Translations under genes and position numbers: made by a program
DNA from: Deltaproteobacteria bacterium
GTDB lineage: Bacteria > Desulfobacterota_B > Binatia > UBA9968
Assembly: GCA_005879255.1 (NCBI GenBank)
Contig: VBKY01000161.1
Span: forward strand, 1 to 13,139
DNA: 13,139 nucleotides
Direction: 5' to 3'
Part shown: piece by piece, positions 1 through 6,285 of the stretch
Numbering within the stretch: the stretch's first letter is position 1
Layout of the letters: each line of letters begins with the position of its first letter
Notes under the pieces: model-generated
Databases searched by the model: none
The model's input: the letters and a program-made list of their open reading frames with translations, nothing else
What the model was told of the DNA's origin: nothing

Positions 1-427
1 CGACGACAAAAGCAGTGGCCAGGTGGTCCCATTTGGTGTTGTTGTGAATCGCTGCCAGCACGCCCGCGGGCACGGCGATGATGACTGCCACTATCAGGCC
101 CCCAACCATGAGGTACATGGTGGGGACCAGGCGCAGAAGAATCACTTCCAACACTGACGTCCGGTGGGCAATCGAGGTGCCCAGGTCTCCCTGAAGCAGG
201 TTCGACAGCCAGTTGAGATATTGGACGATGAGGGGCTGGTCCAATCCCAGCCGCAAGCGCATCGCGTCATAAACTTCTCGTGAAACCTGCGCACCGTCCA
301 CGGCGCCCAGCATCACCATGACCGGGTCCCCGGGAACGATCATCATGACGAAAAACACGACCATGGTGACAACCAGGGCCATCGGAATCAATTGCATGAG
401 ACGCATCGCGGCGTATCGCATGAGCAT
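1..427 (-). CDS. ABC transporter permease, DppB/OppB type (partial, C-terminus beyond left edge)
   Basis: Inner-membrane permease of a peptide/nickel/opine-class ABC importer. The first 142 residues are visible. A hydrophobic segment lies at about residues 12-31, followed by PGDP (32-35), the periplasmic LGLDQP stretch (60-65), GDLGTS (80-85) and a second hydrophobic segment (about 103-122) running into the conserved AAIHNN..WD region. This order is the N-terminal signature of DppB-like permeases, which are normally about 310-340 residues, so roughly half is missing. The ATG at 427 was chosen because AGGAGG lies 7 bases upstream on the minus strand; the in-frame ATG at 421 is a less well spaced alternative. 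The gene is divergent from the substrate-binding protein gene at 949, and the remaining transporter genes probably lie to the left. Family assignment is firm; the substrate is unknown. Confidence 0.93.
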   Translation of the reverse strand, partial: MLMRYAAMRLMQLIPMALVVTMVVFFVMMIVPGDPVMVMLGAVDGAQVSREVYDAMRLRLGLDQPLIVQYLNWLSNLLQGDLGTSIAHRTSVLEVILLRLVPTMYLMVGGLIVAVIIAVPAGVLAAIHNNTKWDHLATAFVV

Positions 428-460
428 CGCCGAATCCTCCTGACCCATACCGGCTAGCAC

Positions 461-500
461 CCGCATGGGCGACAGAAAAAAATCACTGCCGCCCATGCGG
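461..500. repeat. Perfect 11-bp inverted repeat (hairpin) in the permease 5' leader
   Basis: CCGCATGGGCG at 461-471 is exactly complementary to CGCCCATGCGG at 490-500, with an 18-base loop. On the minus strand it lies 34-73 bases ahead of the permease start, and the loop carries a run of T. A related half-site (GCGCATGGG) follows at about 507-515. It could be a leader hairpin that affects permease expression, or a regulator-binding site with repeated half-sites. The sequence alone does not decide between these. Confidence 0.6.
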
Positions 501-643
501 ACCCCAGCGCATGGGACCGTTCCGGGGAAAGATTAGGGCTTTCTGAATCGGCCCACTTGAAGCGGCCGGATCGTACAACGAGACCCGAATTAATGACAAG
601 CTGCCAAATGATTAGTCGATTTGTTTCTGGACTTTCTTTTTGT

Positions 644-659
644 GATTCATCGATGAGTC
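644..659. promoter_or_regulatory. Near-palindromic candidate operator
   Basis: GATTCATCGATGAGTC matches its own reverse complement at 14 of 16 positions around a perfect CATCGATG core. It lies near the middle of the divergent intergenic region, where an operator controlling both the permease and the binding protein would be expected. No regulator gene is in the window, so its role is inferred. Confidence 0.3.
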
Positions 660-720
660 AAATTCTTTTTGCCCAGATCGTCGCTGTAGCTGAGAGATAA
701 ACACACACCGAGGACCAACC

Positions 721-749
721 TTGACACTCGTCTCGCTGCGGTGTTAACG
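721..749 (+). promoter_or_regulatory. Possible sigma70-type promoter for the substrate-binding protein gene
   Basis: A consensus TTGACA (721-726) is followed after 17 bases by TTAACG (744-749), a poor -10 match. It would give a leader of roughly 190 bases before the start at 949. The strong -35 is suggestive, but the weak -10 keeps this tentative. Confidence 0.25.
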
Positions 750-948
750 TTCCGCCACTTCGCGAGGGTGAAAATCCAAAACCTATTCGCTGGGTCTGGA
801 TGGTCCTCCTGCAATGGAAGCTTCGGCCTGCCGGCGCAAACGAATCTCGATCAGCCACATTGGCTCGAGGTCAGCGCTAATCAGATGACCGCCAGCGTCC
901 AGAAACCAACCGGACGCAATTTACTAACGGACAAGGAGGACGTAGGAC

Positions 949-2625
949 ATGAATGACTGGACCTGGCAAACTATTGTTCGCCGGTCATGGATTGGCGCGG
1001 CGATTTTGTTGTTAGGCCTCGTCGTTGCTTTCGAAGGTGGCAACACGCGGACCTCGCGTTCTGCAAACGCACAGTCGGCCCCTGCTCCGGCGACCCGCCT
1101 TGCGGCCGCCGCTCCGACTCGGTCGCCGGCAGCAGGTCAACCGCGGATCGGTGGAATCCTCAAGTTTGGCATCGTGAAAGACATTGGGACGCCGATCCCT
1201 TTCGTCGCCTACACCTCCATAAGCCAATACGTGAAAGACAATGTCTACGAACCCCTGATCATGTTCGATCAGAAGGGTGAGATTCACCCCTGGCTCGCGG
1301 AAAGCTGGACGCCGAACGCAAATTCGAGCGAGTGGACGTTCAAGATTCGCCGGGGAGTAAAATTCCACGACGGCAAGGAGCTGACCGCGAATGATGTGGT
1401 CTGGTCCGCCAAGCACATTATCGACCCAGCCAATGGCGCGGCTGGCCACGGACAGTTATCGAGCAATGTTCGCGACGCCGTTGCTTTGGACAACTACACT
1501 GTAAAGTTCATATCACCCGGCCCGCGCGGCTTGCTACCGGAAATTCTTGCCGACACATCAACCTTGCACATCGCCCCCAAGGAATCGCTGGCGCCCGGCC
1601 AGCAAAAGATGATTGGCGGCGCCCCGCCGCCGGGCACCGGACCTTTCAAGTTCAAGGCGTGGATCCCCGGGCAGGAATATGAGGTTGCCCGCAATAACGA
1701 CTACTGGGGCGGCGCTCCATACCTCGACGGTATTCGCTTCCGCGTGATCATCGAATCGACGTCGCGAGCTGCGGCCGTTCAGGCAGGCGACCTCGATGTA
1801 ACCGAGCGGTTGGGCCCATCCTTCGTTCAGCGCATTAAGAGCGGCCAGTTGAAGGGGCTGCAATATGTCTCGATCGGTGTGGCGGGAATTAAACAGTTGG
1901 TGTTGAATACCCAGTTGGCGCCAACCTCCGACATTCGAGTGCGCAAGGCTCTCGCCCTGTCCTTGGACAAAGACGCAATCATGAAGGAAGCCACCTTTGG
2001 GTTTGGCATCCCGATGCTGACCTGGGCTCCGCCCAACACCGATTGGGAGACCCGCAACAGCTTCAAGTGGAAGCGCAACATTGAAGAAGCAAAGCGCCTG
2101 CTTAAGGAAGCCGGCTACTCAGGCAAGCCAATCAGTTTCGGATCAACGCAAGGTCAAGACGACCCATGGGCGGAGGCGGTCGTCCGCCAAGCGGCTGAGG
2201 CGGGCATTAAGCTCTCGGTCCAGAACCTGGCCGGAGCCGAGCTCATTCAGAAGACTGTCGCCGGTGAGCTCAACGTTTCCGTGTACGGCGCTGGCGGTGT
2301 TGGCGAGCCGCTGGTCGCCAACGAGCAATACATTGGTTGCATCGGCGGCAAACCCGCGGTCGGCAACGTCGCCGGGATTTGCACGCCTGAATTTGAAAAG
2401 TTGATAAACCAGTACATGGAGGAGCCCAACCGGGCCAAGCGCCTGGTGATCTGGAACAAACTTGCGCAGAAGTATTTTGTCGATGACGTGGCGTATTACG
2501 TGATCGGTTGGGCCAATGATCGGAACTTCGTCTGGCGCGACAAAGTGAAGAACTGGGAGCGCGGGCCGGGGCAGGAATACACTCACGCCAAGGGCGGCCT
2601 CTGGCGCACCTGGCTGGAGCAGTAA
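949..2625 (+). CDS. ABC transporter substrate-binding protein, family 5 (peptide/solute type)
   Basis: Periplasmic or lipid-anchored solute receptor that delivers ligand to a DppB/DppC-type permease. The 558 residues fit the family's usual 500-600. The N-terminus has RR (11-12), a hydrophobic core at about 14-29 and a likely cleavage site near SANAQS (38-43). A Pro/Ala-rich linker follows, to about residue 65. The mature domain shows family-5 landmarks: VYEPLIMFDQKGEIHPWLAESWTPN is the typical N-terminal lobe, then the W-F-IRRGVKFHDGKELTANDVVWS block, GTGPFKF, the NDYWGGAPYLDGIRF block, and RKALALSLDKDAI. The ATG at 949 is supported by AAGGAGG at 933-939. The stop is followed closely by a terminator, so this gene is probably transcribed alone. 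It is divergent from the permease at the left edge. The ligand cannot be read from sequence. Confidence 0.95.
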   Translation: MNDWTWQTIVRRSWIGAAILLLGLVVAFEGGNTRTSRSANAQSAPAPATRLAAAAPTRSPAAGQPRIGGILKFGIVKDIGTPIPFVAYTSISQYVKDNVYEPLIMFDQKGEIHPWLAESWTPNANSSEWTFKIRRGVKFHDGKELTANDVVWSAKHIIDPANGAAGHGQLSSNVRDAVALDNYTVKFISPGPRGLLPEILADTSTLHIAPKESLAPGQQKMIGGAPPPGTGPFKFKAWIPGQEYEVARNNDYWGGAPYLDGIRFRVIIESTSRAAAVQAGDLDVTERLGPSFVQRIKSGQLKGLQYVSIGVAGIKQLVLNTQLAPTSDIRVRKALALSLDKDAIMKEATFGFGIPMLTWAPPNTDWETRNSFKWKRNIEEAKRLLKEAGYSGKPISFGSTQGQDDPWAEAVVRQAAEAGIKLSVQNLAGAELIQKTVAGELNVSVYGAGGVGEPLVANEQYIGCIGGKPAVGNVAGICTPEFEKLINQYMEEPNRAKRLVIWNKLAQKYFVDDVAYYVIGWANDRNFVWRDKVKNWERGPGQEYTHAKGGLWRTWLEQ

Positions 2626-2638
2626 CGTCACAGACACT

Positions 2639-2668
2639 AGGCCCCGCCGTCAAGCGGGGCTTCTTTTC
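2639..2668 (+). terminator. Rho-independent terminator after the substrate-binding protein gene
   Basis: GCCCCGC (2641-2647), a six-base loop and GCGGGGC (2654-2660) form a perfect G+C-rich 7-bp stem. Flanking G-U and A-U pairs can extend it. The run TTCTTTT follows immediately. It begins 13 bases after the stop at 2625 and ends before the ribosome-binding site of the next gene, so it should at least partly separate the two genes. Confidence 0.85.
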
Positions 2669-2690
2669 TCGTCATCCGTAAGGAGGTCCT

Positions 2691-3917
2691 ATGGCAATCC
2701 TGAAGATGAAGTATGGCGTCATCTCCGCTGATGATCACGTTCAAGAAGCACCCGATGTTTGGACGAACAGGATGTCGAAGGGCAAATTTGGCGATGACAT
2801 CCCTCACATCGTGGACCTGCCAGACGGCAGCCAAACATGGGCCTTGGGCGGGACGTCGAAAGGATTCGGCGGTCTGGCCCGCATCGCCGGCGTGAAAGCA
2901 AAAGTGCGAACCTGGGACGAAGTTCCCCGTTCCACGTACGTCGCTGCCGAGCGTTTGAAGATACTCGACCAAGAGGAGGTGGACGCTTCGGTGCTGTTCC
3001 CCAACATCATCGGGATCACCAATCAGAATTTCCAGAAAGAGGGCAGTGAAGAGTTCCGTCTGGCCTGTATTCGCGCATACAACGACTGGCTCATAGAAGA
3101 GTGGCAAGACTACTCACCCAGGTTCATCGCTCAGTGCGTGACCCCCATGTGGGACGTGGAGTTGTGCGTTGCCGAGATCCATCGCGCCGTGAAGCGCGGC
3201 CACAAAGCGTTGGCCTGGCACGGCGCCCCGCACGTCCTCGGGCTGAAATATTTCAACGATCCCTATTGGTACCCCGTCTTTCAGGCGTGCTGCGACCTCG
3301 ATGTGCCGCTGTGCTTGCACTCGACCGCCTTGCCAGCCTTGCCGGCCTGGGAGTCCTTGCAGGCAGGCGCCAGAACCGCCCTGAGTGTTTCCATGACCTT
3401 TGTCAGCCACATGGAGATCGTCTCCAATATCCTGTATTCGGGCGTGTTCGAACAGTTTCCCAAGCTCAAGACGATCAGTGTCGAGAGCGGAGTGGGCTGG
3501 CTGCCGTACCTGCTGGAAGAACTGGATCATGAGTTTGAGGAACGTAAGGTGGCCAAAAACACCACACTCACCAAGAAACCCAGTGAAATTTTCCGGACCA
3601 ACATGTGGAGCACCTTCTGGCATGAGCGCCACGGGATTAGAAGCCGTGATGAGATCGGTGTCGACAAGATCATGTACTCCACCGACTACCCCCACGGCAC
3701 TACCACCTGGCCCAAGTCGGTCTGGTGCAGGACTCACTCGCTACAGGACGTGGTAGCGGTGGATGACCGAAGAAAGATCCTGATGGACAACGCCATCGGG
3801 CTTTACAAGCTCGCTGTGGACAAATCTCAGATCAACCAACCTCTGTACCAGCCAGGCCCTATCACCGTTGGCCCGCGGCCCGAGGCTGCAAAGCCTGCGT
3901 CTGGCGCCAGCGTGTAA
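2691..3917 (+). CDS. Metal-dependent amidohydrolase (ACMSD-like, amidohydrolase-2 family)
   Basis: TIM-barrel metal hydrolase or decarboxylase of the Amidohydro_2 family, whose members act on organic and aromatic carboxylic acids and related ring compounds. The 408 residues show the family landmarks in order: an N-terminal metal site D14-x-H16 (VISADDHVQE, with Asp replacing the first His of HxH, as is common in this subgroup), AAERLKILDQEEVDASVLFP (85-104), H177 in AWHG, H210 in LCLHS, H240 in FVSHMEI, E265 in VESGVGW, and D332 in STDYPHG, the usual barrel-end Asp. The ATG at 2691 has AGGAGG ending 4-5 bases upstream. It lies 65 bases after the binding-protein gene, beyond a terminator, so it probably has some independent expression. 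Its exact reaction is unknown; the nearby ring-cleavage genes make an aromatic acid plausible, by inference only. Confidence 0.93.
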   Translation: MAILKMKYGVISADDHVQEAPDVWTNRMSKGKFGDDIPHIVDLPDGSQTWALGGTSKGFGGLARIAGVKAKVRTWDEVPRSTYVAAERLKILDQEEVDASVLFPNIIGITNQNFQKEGSEEFRLACIRAYNDWLIEEWQDYSPRFIAQCVTPMWDVELCVAEIHRAVKRGHKALAWHGAPHVLGLKYFNDPYWYPVFQACCDLDVPLCLHSTALPALPAWESLQAGARTALSVSMTFVSHMEIVSNILYSGVFEQFPKLKTISVESGVGWLPYLLEELDHEFEERKVAKNTTLTKKPSEIFRTNMWSTFWHERHGIRSRDEIGVDKIMYSTDYPHGTTTWPKSVWCRTHSLQDVVAVDDRRKILMDNAIGLYKLAVDKSQINQPLYQPGPITVGPRPEAAKPASGASV

Positions 3918-3945
3918 TTGTTTAATACGGCTGGGTTAAAATTCG

Positions 3946-4386
3946 TCAAATCTCTAAAAGTTGACGCGCATTCGTCCTCCGAGTGGGATACTGAAAAAGT
4001 TCCCCCTCCGGTGTAAATCGTATTTGCAAAGTACCTCGAGCAGCCTCTATGAATTCCTTTTGGAACATCACGCGTTGATAACTAGTACCAGTTTCGTAGC
4101 CAATCTTGCTCTTGGCCCCATAATCTCGAATTGATGCTATAACAACGTCCGCCTTTTGTCCGTGGACGTAAAGCAACAAGCCCCTAAGAACTGCCGTGTA
4201 CGGCAGCGCTCGGAGCTTGTTTCTATTGGGCTTTGAAGGCGCGCCCAAACCGGAAGTGAAGAATAAAACATAGCTGCCAAGTTTAGTTGACACTTCTTGT
4301 CGCCACCATATAAAATTAGCCGTAAAAGTCATCGTAGCACAGTGCCATTCTGCTCCGGTTTGATCGCTGAATTGTAAACATGACAT
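3946..4386 (-). CDS. Hypothetical protein (146 aa), possible
   Basis: An open frame of 146 residues with no family I recognise. Its composition is balanced, with a central hydrophobic or aromatic stretch (about 38-50), a GLLLYVHGQKADVVIASI segment that looks like beta-alpha core, and a charged C-terminus. No Shine-Dalgarno is visible for the ATG at 4386 or for the internal ATG at 4332. The 5' end overlaps the divergent plus-strand ORF at 4380 by 7 bases, so each start lies inside the other's coding sequence. The local DNA is more A+T-rich than the flanking metabolic genes, suggesting acquired DNA. It could be real or a chance frame. Confidence 0.4.
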   Translation of the reverse strand: MSCLQFSDQTGAEWHCATMTFTANFIWWRQEVSTKLGSYVLFFTSGLGAPSKPNRNKLRALPYTAVLRGLLLYVHGQKADVVIASIRDYGAKSKIGYETGTSYQRVMFQKEFIEAARGTLQIRFTPEGELFQYPTRRTNARQLLEI

Positions 4387-4805
4387 TGTCTAAAAAGCGT
4401 ATCTTCGTTGCCCTCAAATGGCTCCTTCTGTTTTTGTTTGTTGGCGGTTTAGCATTGGCGATTCTGGATGAAGCAGTGAGAGCTTTTCGCGCTCTGAAGA
4501 ACAAAGAGGGTACCATGGTTAATGGGTTTGCCCTTTATGAAAAGGCCCTACATTCTCCCCCTAATGTGAAAAACGGGTCATTCCCAAAAAAGGAACTCGG
4601 TTGGGAGTTTGTTGAGTTCTATCGACACAACCCCGAGTGTGAATTTTGGCGTTTTCGGAAGCAACGCAATTGGGAAAATGAGCTGGGGCGAAAATTGAGA
4701 GAACGACCGGAAGAAAAATCGCTCTTGCAACTGCCGCTGGTTCGTTATGAGTGTGGCCCATACCGTACGCTGTATCCCGCGGGCCAGGGGTGGGGGTTAT
4801 TTTAG
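4380..4805 (+). CDS. Hypothetical membrane-anchored protein (141 aa)
   Basis: A short protein of unknown family. The N-terminus has a basic patch (K5, K6, R7) followed by a strongly hydrophobic segment (about 8-28), consistent with one N-in membrane helix or an uncleaved signal anchor. The rest is soluble, charged and aromatic (WEFVEFYRHNPECEFWRF around 74-92), with three Cys residues in the soluble part. There is no clear ribosome-binding site before the ATG at 4380. An alternative ATG at 4515 has GAGGG just upstream but would lose the membrane segment. It lies head to head with the minus-strand ORF at 4386. The membrane-anchor pattern makes it more believable than that ORF, but no function can be named. 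Confidence 0.5.
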   Translation: MTLSKKRIFVALKWLLLFLFVGGLALAILDEAVRAFRALKNKEGTMVNGFALYEKALHSPPNVKNGSFPKKELGWEFVEFYRHNPECEFWRFRKQRNWENELGRKLRERPEEKSLLQLPLVRYECGPYRTLYPAGQGWGLF

Positions 4806-5279
4806 AACTATTTGCTGCAATGTGTTCTGAACGAAAAATGGCGCGAGAGCGCACCGGCTTTACTCGTTTGAAGTCATTCAGTTGATGACCAATAGCGACA
4901 TACAGTTCCGGTACAATCTCAAGACCGAAAATTCTCCTGTCGGCAGTTCGATTCCGTCCCTGACCGCATTCCCTCTCGTTGCTACCATTGACTGACGAAG
5001 GGGACTAGGAACGCCACGTCGTTGCCAATGATCTCGCCCAGTACGCGAATCTCGGTGCTTGCTGGGTGTGTTAGTCTGCGCGTTTCGTATTCTGACACCC
5101 GCCCCTCGTCTTGGACCTTCAATTCTCGTTTCAAATTAAACATCTCGAGGCAGGGTGCCAGGCATGTCCTCCGCTATAGGAGGGGCGCTCCCCGGGCGTA
5201 CGTTTTTGTAAAAAAAACTTCGCCAAAATTTAAGTTCACGTTCACGCTTCGTCGCAAAAACAAATAATTACCTCATGGC
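4806..5279. other. Low-coding-signal region
   Basis: 474 bases without a convincing gene. It contains a T-arm-like string around 4942-4958 (TTCGATT loop), a small minus-strand open frame (4982-5143), and a short GGGG/CCCC hairpin (5182-5193) followed by GTTTTT (5202-5207) and AAAAAC (5213-5218). A plus-strand 81-codon frame at 5022-5267 is Arg/Ser/Lys-rich and unlike a natural protein. The region looks like decayed accessory DNA. Confidence 0.5.
4982..5143 (-). CDS. Possible small ORF or gene remnant (53 aa)
   Basis: From ATG at 5143 to TAG at 4982-4984. The product has alternating charged and hydrophobic residues, with ETRRLTHPASTEIRVLGEI followed by a short hydrophobic C-terminus, and reads more like protein than the opposite-strand frame at 5022-5267. 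No ribosome-binding site is visible and I recognise no family. It may be the tail of a decayed gene or a chance frame. Confidence 0.2.
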   Translation of the reverse strand: MFNLKRELKVQDEGRVSEYETRRLTHPASTEIRVLGEIIGNDVAFLVPFVSQW

Positions 5280-5387
5280 ATGTACTTTGCTGCAGAGACT
5301 GCGAATCACCGGAATGGGTTGATCGATACTGTGAACCAGAATCCGGCCGACCTAACAGAATACGAGGAGCTATTAAGGATTAATTAA
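5280..5387 (+). CDS. Possible small ORF or gene remnant (35 aa)
   Basis: ATG at 5280 to TAA at 5385-5387, with an in-frame TAA just upstream at 5265-5267 (so no longer product). The acidic, helical-looking end NPADLTEYEELLRIN resembles the C-terminus of a real protein. There is no good ribosome-binding site. It ends 10 bases before the ATG of the secreted helical protein at 5398, so it could be a small upstream cistron or the tail of a truncated gene. Confidence 0.25.
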   Translation: MYFAAETANHRNGLIDTVNQNPADLTEYEELLRIN

Positions 5388-5397
5388 GACGAGCCCT

Positions 5398-5982
5398 ATG
5401 ATTACTACTTACAAGCGTGCCAGAAAAAAGATTTCGATTACGATAATCTCACTAGCGATAGTCGTTTTATTATTGCCATCGACGGTGTTGCATAGTTACG
5501 GCGCTGACAAATTGGGTGTTAGTGGTGATGAGGCGGAACTTTGGGGCGAGATTGCTGATGTTCGTTTCCAGGCTGCACGAGGGCACGATTTACAGAGCGA
5601 TATTAGGAAAGAGGCCGCATTCAGGCCGAGAGGGCCATACGATCCGGCCGCGCCGGGTGATGAACTCGATATTGCTGGTGATGAAAAGTATATGGCCGCC
5701 GAAGACTACCAGGCTGCAACAAGACACTGGGAAAAAGCAGCAAAGAGTTTTAAGACATCAGTCGAATCGGACAAGGCAAGGAACGCCAAGGAGAATGCCG
5801 CGGCAGCATGGGAAGCGGCCAAGCGGTCACTTCGCGAAGCAATTCAAATTCATCGAATGGCCCAGGATTATTACGAAGCGACAAATAATTTAGAGAAAAA
5901 AACTGCAGTGCTGGGAAAAATAGCTAGAAATCTCGAGCGGCTCGTCGAGATGAAGACGAAGAACCCTTGGAGCTCTGTCTAG
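5398..5982 (+). CDS. Secreted alpha-helical protein of unknown family (194 aa)
   Basis: Exported protein of unknown function. The N-terminus is a classical signal peptide: basic KRARKK (6-11), a long hydrophobic core (12-29) and a likely cleavage site after SYGA (33-36). The mature part begins with a short acidic segment, then a Pro/Gly-rich stretch (about 75-95). Ala/Lys/Glu-rich amphipathic helices fill residues about 96-185 (AAEDYQAATRHWEKAAKSF; AAWEAAKRSLREAIQIHRMA), a pattern like TPR or coiled-coil bundles but without a clear repeat. Two Trp and no Cys are present in the mature region. The ribosome-binding site before ATG 5398 is weak. The gene sits alone in the A+T-richer island upstream of ppk1. 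The signal peptide makes it a credible gene; its role is unknown. Confidence 0.72.
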   Translation: MITTYKRARKKISITIISLAIVVLLLPSTVLHSYGADKLGVSGDEAELWGEIADVRFQAARGHDLQSDIRKEAAFRPRGPYDPAAPGDELDIAGDEKYMAAEDYQAATRHWEKAAKSFKTSVESDKARNAKENAAAAWEAAKRSLREAIQIHRMAQDYYEATNNLEKKTAVLGKIARNLERLVEMKTKNPWSSV

Positions 5983-5984
5983 CG

Positions 5985-6218
5985 TTCTATCCCGACCGCG
6001 TCGATAAGCGAAACTCCAAGGGCAAGGGCGAGTTTTGACTCGTCGCAGTGCCTCCCGACAATCCGCAAGTTTATCGCGACTATATTTCTACGAAGTCCTG
6101 ATGGTTCACCTCTGTCACGGGTGATGTCGCCAAGGTTTCCAGCGCCCGGCTCATCCCTGCCTTCGTCATGGTGGCCGTTCATGCGTTCGCGAATCTCGGC
6201 TTTGATCCGAAAGAATAG
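5985..6218 (+). pseudogene. Candidate decayed coding remnant with two in-frame TGA codons
   Basis: One plus-strand frame reads protein-like from about 5985 to TAG at 6216-6218 but is broken by TGA at 6036-6038 and 6099-6101. The segments include PPDNPQVYRDYISTKS and, after the second stop, TGDVAKVSSARLIPAFVMVAV ending in NLGFDPKE. I recognise no family. The antisense strand has an unbroken 67-codon frame (6182 to 5979) that is also plausible, so which strand was ever coding is unsettled. This 303-base gap before ppk1 holds nothing else I can support. Confidence 0.25.
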
Positions 6219-6285
6219 ATAGCGGTTACAAAAATTTGGTCCGAGTCAATTGTTCGGCGCCGAGAATGAGCTAGACTAATTTATT

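Larger units (their letters stand above)
428..948. other. Divergent intergenic region, no convincing gene
   Basis: 521 bases separate the divergent permease and substrate-binding protein genes. I see a perfect 11-bp inverted repeat (461-500), a further CGCATGGG half-copy near 508-515, a 16-bp near-palindrome (644-659) and a possible -35 element (721-726). A 71-codon open frame starting with GTG at 741 overlaps the true start at 949. It has no family resemblance or good ribosome-binding site, so I do not annotate it as a gene. The region probably holds back-to-back promoters. Confidence 0.6.

Noticed and set aside
741..956. 71-residue open frame from GTG overlapping the binding-protein start
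   Set aside because: It has no clear ribosome-binding site, an unnatural-looking composition and overlap with a well-supported start; probably promoter or leader DNA.
4942..4958. T-arm-like TTCGATT loop suggesting a tRNA or attachment site
   Set aside because: One stem mismatch and no matching acceptor, D or anticodon arms in the preceding 75 bases, so no tRNA call is justified.
5182..5207. Short GGGG/CCCC hairpin followed by GTTTTT as a terminator
   Set aside because: The stem is only 4 bp and the T run begins about 10 bases after it, so it does not fit a terminator well.
5022..5267. 81-residue plus-strand frame
   Set aside because: Arg/Ser/Lys-rich with no family pattern; the opposite strand reads more naturally over much of it.
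5979..6182. 67-residue minus-strand ORF
   Set aside because: Plausible but not supported over the opposite-strand frame; no clear ribosome-binding site. Left as the alternative in the remnant finding.
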